From assembly GCA_947095585.1 (NCBI GenBank), contig OX352762.1, positions 44,938,018 through 45,002,017 of the forward strand: 64,000 nt of DNA. The letters are read 5' to 3'. A program made the translations under genes and the position numbers. This DNA comes from Nephrocerus scutellatus. Taxonomy: Eukaryota > Arthropoda > Insecta > Diptera > Pipunculidae. Positions within the stretch are counted from its first letter, which is position 1. Each line of letters opens with the position of its first letter. This document shows positions 33,719 to 44,820 of this stretch, piece by piece. The notes below the pieces were generated by a model. The model was not told where the DNA came from. It did not search any database and worked only from the letters and a program-made list of their open reading frames with translations.

Positions 33719-34572
33719 TTACTCAAAATGTAACAAGGTGTTGTGCTTTCTTGAACATTTCGTACAGATGAGTAAATGGAGCAGCAGTGGATCCCACTGC
33801 ATGATGCTTACACCGAGATTGTTTAGCCCATGTAGACATTCCTGAGTGCTGTCATGAATTACCTTTATGCTTGAAGCTGATTCTGACGAAATTTGAGCTT
33901 GCTGCAATAGTCGATTCAGGAAAGCTGTAGTTAGGAGCCTCCAATTGTCATAACGTTCTTGCAGAATCTTCCATGCGGAGGAATAATGTTCATTGGAGAG
34001 ACCAAGATGTCGGATAAGTTTTTCTGCTTCTCCCGACAGATAAGTCTTCAAGTACCACATCTTTTCGCACTCTTTACAGCTCCCAAAACTGCTTTGATGT
34101 CGCTTGCGATTTCTGCAGGCTGACTAGAGCACGCTGCAGTGCCTTCAACAAGGCTTCTTGCCGCCTAATCGTGCGTATGACTTCGTTTGTCGTCTGTTGT
34201 CGCGCAGAGGTGTCATCTTGTAATTTATGCTGCGACAAGGTTCCTTTTGTTGCTTCTGCTGTAACATCTCTAGCGGCGGCTAGTTGAAGTGACGATATAT
34301 TCATCTGGAATTCGTCTAGTCTAGTGATCCCGAATAGCCTTTATGGCATCGTAGTAATTATTCGCAAAGTAAATATGATCCAATTGGTCTGGATGGGAGG
34401 AATTGATGTCGCTATGTGTTTTATCAAAGTCCTGCCAAAGCTCCTCAAGCCTTTAAAGGTGTTCTTTGTAGTACAGGACTGTCTTCCTACTGACGGGGTC
34501 CTTCTTACAGTTTGAAATGATTCGCTCGATTCCAGATCCTGTTGTTCGTTGCAGTTCCGCTTTCTGGTCCAT
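33719..34572 (-). pseudogene. gag: BEL gag (DUF1759-like), broken
   Basis: The ATG at 34572 opens with MDQKAELQRTTGSG. The later part (34060-33719) shows YLKTYLSGEAEKLIRHLG and WKILQERYDN, the gag block of BEL/Pao elements. Frames change several times and the zinc-knuckle region is not evident. The start is close to the truncated 5' LTR, so the leader and primer binding site are missing. Confidence 0.8.
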
Positions 34573-34576
34573 GCTG

Positions 34577-34786
34577 AACGTGGGAAAAGATAATAAAATA
34601 TAATGATAAAATATGATACTACAAGTAATTCAGCATATTGCACTGCACTACACTGATCGTGAGAATGCAGAATACTACAAAGTACAATGTCAGCACATTG
34701 CACTGGTCGTGTGAAAAAGAACGAGATAATTTAACTTAGTAATAAGATAATATTTTGTAACATTAAGAAATATATAAATATATGTT
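34577..34786 (-). repeat. 5' LTR of the BEL element, truncated and interrupted
   Basis: It matches 24660-24860 of the other LTR (GAATGCAGAATACTACAAAG, CACATTGCACTGGTCGTGTG). The portion equivalent to 24472-24659 and the primer binding site are deleted. The LTR's first bases appear beyond LINE B at 38237-38250. Confidence 0.85.
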
Positions 34787-34789
34787 TTG

Positions 34790-37700
34790 AAATTCATTTC
34801 ACAAATATTCGCGGCATTAAAAGTAATTTCAACTCGATCGTAGCACATCTTGACGCGAATAAACCTGCGGTTCTATGTTTATGTGAAACGCAGGCCACTT
34901 ATATGGGTACCCCAAATGATTTTCATTGTCCGGGGTATTCTTGTATCGACTGTTTGGTTCCACATCGTGAGGTTATTCTATTTATTCGTGATGACATCTC
35001 TTTTAGTGTACCTAAATTTATTATTCCAAATAGTAATCCCATGTTCAATACGATATGGATTGAAATTAAAATTTCAAACAATTCGATGTTTATTTGTTCC
35101 CTTCATCGTAGTCCTAATTTTTCACCTGATGACCTATGGTTGATGGTGACCTATTCGAATGGTAGAGATAGTTCTGGTGAAACCTCTGAACCATTTTCAA
35201 ATATTAATATTCTCACCCAACTCGTTGATAAGCCAACTAGGTATCCCGATACTTCTGGTCAATCACCTCACCTTTTAGATTTATGTCTAACTACTATGCC
35301 AGATAAATATTCAATTGATGTATCTGCTCCATTAGGACTTTCTGATCATGCTTTGGTAGTTGCCAAATTTTCAATAACACCAGCCATTATAGAGCCTACT
35401 CATAAAAGGCTACTCTGGCACTATAAAAATGCTAACTGGGAGCACCTGAACCAATTGTATAGCTCATTTGATTGGTCATCCTGCTTTTCCAGCAATAATG
35501 CTGATGAAGCATCTCAACTTATCACGTCAACCATTTTGCTAGGAATGAAAAATTACATTCCTTCTTCATTTAAAAAAAAAACAATACTTGTAAGAATAAA
35601 TGGTTTTAACGAAAATTGCAGGTCAGCAGTCGCTTGTAAAAAAGCAGCCCATTTGGAATACGTTAAATTTCGAATAGCTAGAAACAGATCTAACGCTATA
35701 TTGAAAAGGACCAAAATAATACCTGACCTTAAGATTCGAGATAGCATGCGAAAAATTTTGGATTCTGATTCAAACAGTCGAAGCTTTTGGTCGTTTGCTG
35801 CATTGGTTAAAAGAAACTTTGCAGAAAATAATTCGTATATTCCTTCTTTATTTCATACTGGTATTCATTATAGAACTGATATTGAGAAAACTAATCTCTT
35901 AGCTTCTCATTTCGCTGGTGCGTCTAGCCTTCCTTTAACTAACCAAAGCCCACCAATTCTCCCCAATCTAGGCACAGGTATGTCTAAAATCTATTTCCGG
36001 CCACGGGTTGTATCAAAGATTCTTAAAGAACTTGACCCCAATAAAGCGACTGGCCTCGACGGTATTCCGCCATTAGTATTGAAATCATCATACTCTGTCA
36101 AAACCGCTTGGCAAATTGTTTCATCTCTCAATGAAGTCAAGTGTTTTTCCATCAATTTGGAAAATAGCAAATATTCAACCCGTTCCAAAAAAAGGTGATA
36201 AATCGGCACCTACGAACTACCGTCCTATTGCTTTGTTGTCGGTTCTATCAAAGGTAATGGAATCTATCGTTAATTTCAGATTAATGAACTATCTGGATTC
36301 AAATGTTCTTTTATCCTATGTGCAGTATGGTTTTCGTAAAAATCGCTCTTCAGGTAAACTTATGACGTGCATGACTCATTCTTTGGAGCGAAGCATTGAA
36401 AACCTAGGTGAATCAAGCGTTGTTTCCTTAGATATTTCTAAAGCTTTTGATAGAGTATGGCATGATTGTCTTATTAATAAGATTCGTGCGCTGAACTTAC
36501 ACTCCTCTCTCATTGCATGGATTGAGGATTATTTATTATAGAACCGTAAAATAAAAGTTGTATTAAATGGTATATCTTCAGCTTCACATGGGATCAATGC
36601 TGATGTACCTCAAGGGTCGTCCTTGTCGCCCACGCTCTTCTTGATATATATCAACGACCTGTTGTCTTCTACAACCTGTGATATCCATTCATTTGCTGAT
36701 GATACAACAATATCGGCTTCCATTGAGTTTGTCAGTCAAAAAGAATGCAATTCTCGCTTGAATGGTTCGCGTGAATTAATGAATTTGATTATTCTGTCGA
36801 ATATTCAAGTCATTCTTGATTGGGACATTTCTAATAGAGTAGAATTTAATAATAATATTTGGCGCGACAGACCATTGCGGTCCAAGGCCTAACTTCTCGC
36901 GACCATTTGTGCTGCACATGTTAATTTTTGGACACAAATGGAAGGGACCTACAATTTAAGGCCGGATCCGAACGGCGAATTGAGAAGCTTTCCGTGACAA
37001 GGTATTAATAACTCTCGGAACGTTTGTCACTCATTCGCGAGAGGTGGGACACCGTGAAAAATACTTTTGGTGTTGCTGGGATTCGAACCTGAACCTCCTG
37101 CGCAGCAGCCATGTGCATTACCACTGAGCCACGGCGCGCACAGAGTAGAATTTAACCCAAATAAATTCCAGTCTTGTCTTTTTTCTCAGAAGACAACTTA
37201 ACATTTTGTTCCACCTGTTATTAATAGTGCCCCTATTGCGAGATCTGATTCACTTAAATTGTTAGGTTTAAAAGTATCAAGTGATCTTTCCTGGAAGGAA
37301 CATATTTATGAAATTTCAAAAAGAGCTAGCCAATTTTTGGGCTTCATAAGATGTTGTAACTTCTACTTCCATCAGAAGTATTAAGATTATATAAATCTTA
37401 TGTTAGACCAATTTTAGAATTTAATTCATATGTATGGGGTGGGGCTCCAAGATCTCATTTGGTTTGTCTTGATGGAATTCAGAAAAGAGTTATCCGTTTG
37501 AAAAACGATGTAACCATTACTTCGTCTCTTGATACTTTGAAGCACAGATGAAATGTAGGAGCTTCATCTGTTTTCTACAAATTTTACTACGGTAGATGTG
37601 CTTTAGAAACCCATTCTCTAGTTCCAGGTCCTTTTGTCAGCAACGTAAACACTTGTTTAAGGTCCAATCAACATAGATTTGCCTTAAAACCTTTTTCATG

Positions 37701-37850
37701 TAGAACCCAACACTTTAAAACCTCCTTTTTTCTGAGAGTCTCTTCGATGTGGACACAATTGGTCGATCCCGTTTTTCCCGATTCTTATAACCTGCAGGCC
37801 TTCAAATTAGCCATTAACAACTTCCTGAAGGTTGAAGATGAAGGATGAAG
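34790..37850 (+). pseudogene. LINE B ORF2: endonuclease and RT, interrupted
   Basis: The endonuclease begins FTNIRGIKSNF and shows CETQ, HRSPN and SDHALVVA, but the stretch that should contain the GDFN motif is missing (jump near 35130-35170). RT: NKATGLDGIPPLVLK, NYRPIALLS, YGFRKNRSS, SLDISKAFDRVWHDCL, PQGSSLSPTLFLIYINDL and catalytic FADD near 36690. Breaks: frame change near 36150, TAG at 36539-36541, SINE insertion at 36850, and further stops to 37850. It is related to LINE A (same domain layout and many shared blocks). Confidence 0.87.
36850..37141 (-). mobile_element. tRNA-derived SINE, copy 2, in LINE B
   Basis: Reverse orientation of the SINE at 31861. The B box appears as GGATTCGAACC at 37079-37089. 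Target duplication AGAGTAGAATTTAA at 36836-36849 and 37142-37155. The (ATT)n tail is short, TAATAATATT. Confidence 0.95.
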
Positions 37851-38255
37851 TCCTCATAAGCTGTTTATTGAATATAAAATATTTATTTAAAATATGGTTT
37901 ATCAGTATTATTTAAATTATTTTTAAAATTTGTAGGTTTTCTAGGTTTTTTGTAGTTTTCCTTGACCATGATTCATTGATGAAAGCATTTGGACTCGCGT
38001 TTTAGTTTTTCGTGTTCGTTTTTTTTTATTGCTTTCTCAATGAATCAGAGAGAATTCTGAGAAAATAAATTGAAGCCAGCTACAAACGTGAGGAATGTAA
38101 TATATATTGTAAATCACATTCCTTCGAGTTTTATTTTATTTGATATTTAATAGAGTGCTTAGCCCAACTTATTGCCGTGACGCAAGTCATTCAGGGAGTC
38201 CATTCTTGGCATAAAAATGTCTCCATAAAAAAAAAATCTAAGTATAAACAGACTC

Positions 38256-39310
38256 CCTTAAAATCACCGCAAAACCCCGTTAAGACCACGTTACTACCCC
38301 CTCTCTTACTCACACTCTCAAGACTACTAAAACCCCCCTTAAGGTTCCACTTACGACCCTCTTAAAATCCCCTCAAGACCCCCTCAAAACCTTCTTAAGA
38401 TCCGCTCAGGACTCATGACCCTCTCAAAATCCCGTTTATAACTCCTCAAGACCACCTAAAGACTAACTCAAGACCCCACTAAATATCCTTACAAAACTCC
38501 ATAGAGACTCCTCAAGACTTCTTAAAAACTCCCTCAAGACCCCCTTAAGACTCCACTCACGACTCTCTCAGAACCCACTCAAGCCCTCCTCAAGACAACC
38601 TTAACACCCCTACTAAAGACCATCTCAAGACTCCCCTCAAACCACCATCAAGACTACCTGAGAACCACCCTTAAGACCCCGTTAAGACAACAAAAGTTCC
38701 CCCTTAAGACCCCCTGAAGGATCCCTCAAGACCACCACACGACTCCTTACAACCCCTTACGACCCCCAAAATACCCTCTTAAGACTCAAGAACCTTCATA
38801 AACCCCACTCAAGTTTCCCTTAAGATTCCCGCAAAACCCTCGTCAAGACCCTCTCTAAACCCCATGGAGATCACCGCAAGAACACCTCAAAAAGAACCAC
38901 CTCAGGACCACCCTCAAGACCTCCTCAATAAATCCCTAAGACTTTCTCAACACTCTCTGAAGATTCACTCAAAACTCCCTTTAAGACCCCTCTCAAAAAC
39001 CTTTCAAGACTTCCTCAAGACTACGACCCCCTTCAGGACCCCACTCAAAACCCTCTCAAACTCTCCTCAATCCCCCACAAAACACCCTAAAGACAATCTA
39101 AAGACTCCCCTCAAGCCCTCAAGACCACCCTCAAGACTTTTCAAGAACCCCCTCGAGACCCCTCAGGACCGCCTCAAGACCTCCTGAAGATCACACTCAA
39201 GATCGCCTCAAGTAACCCCTTGAATACTCCCTTAACATCATCTCAAGAAGCCCTCAAAACTACCTCAAAAGCCAACCAACATTCCGCTCAAAACCCTCAT
39301 TAAACCCCCT
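38256..39310 (+). repeat. C/A-rich degenerate minisatellite, right part
   Basis: Continuation of the array at 23304-24466 beyond the BEL element, with the same CCCTCAAGACC-like units and the same strand bias. Open frames here are repeat artefacts. Confidence 0.93.
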
Positions 39311-39377
39311 TGCGGACAAGACTTACTCAAAGATTTGTAATGAAAAAAGCGTGACAGAATGTCATATAAACCGACAG

Positions 39378-39472
39378 AAAGACAGAAAGACAGAAATACA
39401 GAAAGACAGAAAGACAGCCAGACAGAAAGACAGAAAGACAGAAAGACAGAAAGGTAGAAAGACAGAAAGTCT
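39378..39472 (+). repeat. (ACAGAAAG)n microsatellite
   Basis: About eleven 8-bp units with a few substitutions (AATACAG, AGCCAG, AGGTAG). It adjoins the minisatellite. Confidence 0.95.
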
Positions 39473-39689
39473 AAACTATCCCTAGCTTCTTAATCAGGGC
39501 CAGCCTAATTTAACATTGTACTTGGACAAACACTCACTTAAACTATGCGAAGTGTTCAAGCAAAACATAACATTTTTCAAAATGCGAGTAAGTAAATAAG
39601 TAAAAATACGAGCCAGAATATTATAATTGTTATTATTGAGTGATATCAATTCAATATTAATATTAAATTCTCTATATTAACTTCACGTG

Positions 39690-39971
39690 CTCGTAACTGG
39701 CTGGCTGGCTAGTTGGCTGGAACACCAAATATTGTGATCAATTTGTAACGTACTTCCTAAAGCCTGATTTTATTTAAACTTTGCACACATGTGTATTTCC
39801 CATGACAACACTTTCTATAAAAATTTGGTGCCCCTCGGGCCTCGGGGTCTGGTGGCCACCATACAAATAATTTACAAAATTTACCTGATTTCCTTTTTGA
39901 ACAACTATGTATTTCCGATGTACAAAACTTTTTATAAAATTTTTAGAGTGCTCGGGTCCTGAGTGCCCATA
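39690..39971 (+). repeat. 113-bp dispersed repeat, block interrupted by the DD41D element
   Basis: It opens with GGCTGGCTGG, then GCACACATGTGTATTTCC and a CTCGGGCCTCGGGGTC core, forward orientation. It resumes at 41278-41640 with further degenerate monomers. Confidence 0.8.
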
Positions 39972-39973
39972 TA

Positions 39974-41275
39974 ACGGGTGTTTTTTTAAGAGGTTGCCGA
40001 TTTTTTTTTTGAATAAAACACATATAAAATTATGAAATGACCAAAATTTTTTTTATTTGGTAGATAATTTTTTGGCATTTAACATTTAAACACAATTTCT
40101 GGCATATGGCTACCACGACTATTTTTCACAAATGTCATTCTGGAGGTCCAATTTTCCAGCACTTTTTCAAGCATTTGAGGGCGTATGTCAGCAATGACAC
40201 GTTGAATATTGGTTTCCAAAGCGTCAATCGATTGAGGTTTATCCACATAAACCAATGACTTCACGTATCCCCACAAAAAGTAATCGAGTGGCGTCAAATC
40301 GCACGAACGCGGAGGCCAATTCACCGGACCATTTCTCGAAATAATGTTGTCGTTGAAAGTTTCTTTCAATAAGTCGATTGTTTCACGTGCTGTATGGCAA
40401 GTGGCACCATCTTGTTGAAACCACATTTCATCCATATCCATATCTTCAAGATTTGACAACAAAAACTCATTTAACATGGTTCTGTATCGATTTCCATTCA
40501 CGGTAACGCGTCGTCCTTCCTCATTTTTAAAGAAATATGGACCGATGATCCCACCAGCCCATAGACCGCACCAAACAGTACATTTATCAGGATGCATTGG
40601 TAATTCTTGAACGGCGTGTGGATTATCTTTGCTCCAAATGCGACAATTTTGTTTGTTGACGTATCCATTTAACAAAAAATGCGCCTCATCACTGAAGAGA
40701 ATTTTACGGTAAAAAATGGATCTTCGTTCAATTGATTTAACGACCAATCACTGAATTCACGGCGCAAACGATGGTCGTGTGGCTTTAATTCTTGCACCAA
40801 TTGAATTTTGTATGGCACCAAACCCAAATCTTTACGTAAAATTTTCCATAAAGTCGATGGACAAAGTCCAATTTGCTGAGCACGACGACGAATCGATAAA
40901 TTGTCGTTTTCTTCGACACTGGCCTCAACGACAGCAATATTTTCTTCTGTACGAACTCTTCTCATTCTTGTCGGTGGCTTGGCATCCAAAAGAGTGAATG
41001 TAGACCGAAATTTGGTAATTACGTTCTTTATGGTGGTCTCTGACGGACGATTATGTGCACCATAAAATTCACGAAGTGCTCTATAAACATTTTTAATTGA
41101 ACACTGATTTTGAAAATAAATTTCCACGATTTGAAAACGTTGTTCTGGAGTTAACCTATTCATAATGATTTGCCAAACAATACTGAGTAGAAATGCCACT
41201 TTGAGCTGTCAAAACAACTGTCATAAAATAAAACGACATCTATCGGAAAAACAAACCTCCTAAAAAAACACCCTT
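39974..41275 (-). mobile_element. DD41D mariner-type DNA transposon (rosa-like)
   Basis: About 1.3 kb with terminal inverted repeats of about 20 bp (GGGTGTTTTTTTAAGAGGTT against a copy with one or two changes) and a TA target duplication (39972-39973, 41276-41277). It contains one transposase gene with a single frameshift. It was inserted in the 113-bp repeat block. Confidence 0.93.
40079..41163 (-). pseudogene. DD41D transposase, one frameshift
   Basis: The likely start is the ATG at 41163 (MNRLTPEQRFQIVEIYFQNQ). Two helix-turn-helix regions come first (residues 1-110, with SIRRRAQQIGLCPSTLWKIL). The catalytic triad is Asp in FSDEAHF, Asp in FQQDGATCHTA and Asp in DLTPLDYFLWGYVK. I count 41 residues between the second and third, hence DD41D rather than DD34D. 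The frame changes near 40714 in a T-run, and the downstream frame carries all three acids to the stop at 40079. From memory, DD41D was reported for rosa of the tephritid Ceratitis rosa. Apart from the shift it looks intact. Confidence 0.92.
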
Positions 41276-41277
41276 TA

Positions 41278-41640
41278 GTTTTTTTAAAAATGAACTCGAT
41301 TTCCTTCAAATTTTAAACACCTATGTATCATAAACATATGTTTATCCCGATGTATCTGAGCATAAATTTACTTTATATTTCAAACATATGTGTATCTCTG
41401 ATAGATCGAACTTTTTGTAAAAAATTTTAATTTTTTGATTTGAATTTTTTTCCCATACAATTTTTTTTTATACTCATGTGTATCTCCGGTGACAATAGTT
41501 TTTGAAAAATATTAATTTTTTCCAAATTAACCCGGTTCAAAGTTTGCACACATATGTATCCCCTCTAAGAGAATTTACATGAAAAATTTAAATTTTTATG
41601 GGTTGTTTTTTTATAAAACTTATTTTTCGCTTTATAAAAA
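41278..41640 (+). repeat. 113-bp dispersed repeat, continuation
   Basis: Several degenerate monomers with CTTCAAATTTTAAACA, CATATGTGTATC and TCTCCGGTGACAATAG, ending in TTTATGGGTTGTTTTTTTAT as at 13285. Confidence 0.72.
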
Positions 41641-42200
41641 AATGTGTCTTCTAAAATTAGCTAATTTTAAGACTTTTTTTTCTTAATTTAACAAAATGAC
41701 CTCAAATTGACCAACTAGGGTTAGCAGCTGGCTGGCTGCTCCAAAACAGTTTTTTCGGTTGCGCCTCTTGATGTTTTTCCTAACATATCTCATTTTCCTA
41801 GAAATTTCCAGAAAAAAATGAGTCTACTTACCCCAGAAAATAATGTCAACCTAACCTGACTTAATGGTTTTTTTCAATAGTAAGAAAAAAAACAACAAAA
41901 AAGTACCAGCTGTCATGATCAAGCACACACACTCGCTCTCTGTCCTAAAAAAAATTTGACGTTTAACATAAATACCGCTGCAAAAGAAGAAACCTATTAC
42001 AAAACAAAAAAATTACTCAAGAAGGCAAAAACTGGTTTTTTCGCAATTACTCCCGAACGACGTCCGAATTTGACGAAAGACAATGTGTAAGCAGGTAGCT
42101 GTGCTCGATTTAACAACAAGAACGTATATGAAAGAAATTGTTCATTGGCGGTTAGTCTACTTGCCCCTAGGGCCAACAATCCCCGGTTACCCCTTCACTT
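41641..42200. other. Non-coding stretch
   Basis: AT-rich with T and A runs; GGCTGGCTGC near 41731 resembles the start of 113-bp blocks. No gene is recognised. Confidence 0.4.
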
Positions 42201-42204
42201 TTTC

Positions 42205-42672
42205 GAGTTTTTGCAAGTATCTCAAAAAGTATAGCACTTATGATAAATCTGGTAAATGCAAAAGAAATTATATAAAAAAATTAGATTTACTGAAAATTCC
42301 GGCCCCGTCCCTAAAACAAAGTCGTGTTGTGGAACACACCTCCATTTTTTTAAAAAAATATTGTAAATTTTTTGGATTATGAGGCCCATGGGGTGCCCAT
42401 AAAAATTTTATAAAAATTACTCCGCTTTTCTTCAAATTTTAAACAACCGTGAATCTCCGATGAACAAAACTTTGTATGGGCCCGAGCGGACCACTTTGGA
42501 GAAATCTATTATGTGCCAAAAAAAATAAATAAAAAAAAAGTTATTAAAAAAAAAATATTAAAAAAAAAATAGAAAAGAAAATTAAAAAAAAACCAAAAAT
42601 AAAATATTCATTTACTAAAAATTTCGGCGCCGTCCGTAAAAGAAAAACGTGTTGTGAACACACCTCCATTTT
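42205..42672 (+). repeat. Repeat module with GTGTTGTG-ACACAC box, two copies around a 113-bp unit
   Basis: 42205-42350 and 42480-42672 share AAATCT and a TTTACTGAAAATT-CGGC segment, then CGTGTTGTG and AACACACCTCCATTTT. A 113-bp unit lies between (42365-42475). A third copy is at 59867-60072. Confidence 0.65.
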
Positions 42673-42719
42673 GACGTGACAACGTCTCACTACAGGGTTT
42701 AATGGGGTACATTTTCAAA

Positions 42720-42860
42720 AAGTATAAAGTTAAATGTCCCACTGTTGTGATCAACAGAATGTCCCACTGTTGTGATCAACAGCGTCACACTGTTAAGTGA
42801 GACACTGTTAAATGTCCGACTGTTGTGATCACTGTTATATATCACACTTTTAAATGTCAG
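42720..42860 (+). repeat. Short CACTGTTGTGATCAACAG repeats
   Basis: A 25-bp unit twice (AATGTCCCACTGTTGTGATC and five more bases) followed by degenerate CACTGTTA pieces. It lies directly upstream of the large 118-bp array, as the 31-bp CTGTT repeats do at 14142. Confidence 0.85.
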
Positions 42861-42861
42861 T

Positions 42862-44820
42862 ACTTTAGGAACTAAGCCATTTCCCAAGCGATTCGCATGA
42901 AATTCGGAATGTAGGACTAAGATGCGACTATAAGACTTCTTGCTATGGAAATTAAGGAATATGATCATTATTGTCTGGACTTTCTGGAACAAATCAATTT
43001 CTCAAGCGATTAGCATGAAATTTGGTATGTAGGGGTAAGATGCGACTATAAGAATTTTTGCTATGGAAATTCTGGAATATGTTCATTATTGTCTGGAATT
43101 TATGGAACAAAGCAATTTTTCAAGCTATTCGCATGAAATTCGGAATGTAGTACTAAGATGTGATTATAAGATTTCTTGCTATGGAAATTCTGGAATATGA
43201 TCATTTTGGTCTGGAATTTCTAGAACAAAGCAATTTCTCAACCGATTCGCATGAAATTCGGAATGTAGAACTAAGATGCGATTATAAGACTTCTTCCTAT
43301 GGAAATTCGGGAATATAATCATTATTGTCTGGAATTTCTGGAACGCAGTTTCTCAAGCGATTCGCATGAAATTCGGCATGTAGGACTAAGATGTGACTAT
43401 AAGATTTCTTCCTATGGAAATTCTGGAATATAATCATTATTGTCTGGAATATCTGGAGCAATGCAATTTTTCAAGCGATTCGCATGAAATTCGGAATGTA
43501 GGACTAAGATGCGACTATAAGACTTCTTGCTATGGAAATTCTGGAATATGATCATTATTGTCTGGAATTTCTGGAACAAAGCAATTTCTCAACCGATTCG
43601 CATGAAATTCGGAATGTAGATCTAAGATGCGATTATAAGACTCCTTCCTATGGAAATTCTGGAATATAATCATTATTGTCTGGAATTTCTGGAAAGCAAT
43701 TTCTCAAGCGCTTCGCATGAACTTTGGAATGTAGGACTAAGATGTGACTAGAAGATTTCTTCCTATGAAAATTCTGGAATATAATCATTATTGTCTGGAA
43801 TATCTGAAGCAAAGCAATTTTTCAAGCGATTCGCATGAAATTCGGAATGTAGGACTAAGATGTGACTATAAGATTTCTTCCTATGGAAATTCTGGAATAT
43901 AATCATTATTGTCTGGAATTTTTGGAACAAAGCAACTTCTCAAGCGATTCGCATGAAATTCGGAATGTAGGACTAAGATGTGACTATAAGACTTCTTCCT
44001 ATGAAAATTCTGGAATATGATCATTATTGGCTGAAATTTCTGGAACAAAGCAATTTCTCAACCGATTCGCATGAAATTAGGAATGACTATAAGATTTCTT
44101 TCTAGGACTAAGATGTGACTATAAGATTTCTTCCTCTGGAAATTCTGGAATATGATCATTATTGTCTGGAATTTCTGGAACAAAGCAATTTCTCAACTGA
44201 TTCGCATGAAATTTGGAACGTAGGACTAAGATGTGACTATAAGATTTCTTCCTATGGAACTTCTGGAATATGATCATTATTGTCTGGAATTTCTGGAACA
44301 AAGAAATTTTTCAAGCGATTCGCATGAAATTTGGAATGTAAGACTAAGATGTGACTAAAAGATTTCTTCCTATGGAACTTCTGGAATATGATCATTATTG
44401 TCTGGAATTTCTGGAACAAAGCAATTTCTCAAGCGATTCGCTTGAAATTCGGAATGTAGGTCTAAGATGCGACTGCAAGACTTCTTCCTATGGAAATTCT
44501 GGGATATGATCATTATGGTCTGGAATTTCTGGAAAAAAGCAATATCTCATGCGATTCCCATGAAATTTGGAATGTAGGACTAAGATGCAACTATAACACT
44601 TGTTCTTATGGAAATTCTGGAATATGATCATTATGGTCTGGAATTTCTAGAACAAAGCAATATCTCAAGCGATTCGCATGAAATTCGGAATGTAGGACTA
44701 AGATGTGACTATAAGACTTTTTCTATGGAAATTCTGGAATATGATCATTATGGTCTGGAATTTCTGGAGCAAAGCAATTTTTCAAGCGATTCGCATGAAA
44801 TTCGGAATGTAGGACTAAGT
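42862..44820 (+). repeat. 118-bp satellite array, about 17 monomers
   Basis: The box GAAATTCGGAATGTAG recurs every 111-121 bp from 42901 to 44802. Consensus pieces are CTTCCTATGGAAATTCTGGA, ATATGATCATTATTGTCTGG, CAAAGCAATTTCTCAAGCGA. It is the same family as 14375-19692 but a separate subfamily (TGATCATTATTG where that has TGGCCAATAG). Confidence 0.96.

Larger units (their letters stand above)
34787..38236 (+). mobile_element. LINE B copy 2: CR1/L2-like LINE inserted in the BEL LTR
   Basis: It starts directly with endonuclease sequence and ends in a 10-A run before TCTAAGTATAAACA of the LTR. About 40 bases of LTR present in the other copy are missing at the junction, so insertion was accompanied by a small deletion. 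It contains a SINE at 36850-37141. The 3' region matches 18225-18700 in reverse. Confidence 0.87.
24472..38250 (-). mobile_element. roo-like BEL/Pao LTR retrotransposon with env, carrying nested insertions
   Basis: The minus strand reads LTR, gag, aspartic protease, RT, RNase H, integrase, env, purine tract, LTR. The outer flanks are AACTC (24467-24471) and GACTC (38251-38255), a 5-bp target duplication with one change. Both sides continue into the same C/A-rich minisatellite. Insertions: mariner derivative (24916-25490), RTE-like LINE (28222-30337), SINE (31861-32170), and LINE B (about 34787-38236) with a second SINE inside. Once these are subtracted, about 7.5 kb remain. Numerous stops and frameshifts mark an old copy. 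Confidence 0.9.

Noticed and set aside
40079..41163. Ordinary DD34D mariner
   Set aside because: There are 41 residues between the second and third catalytic Asp, counted directly.
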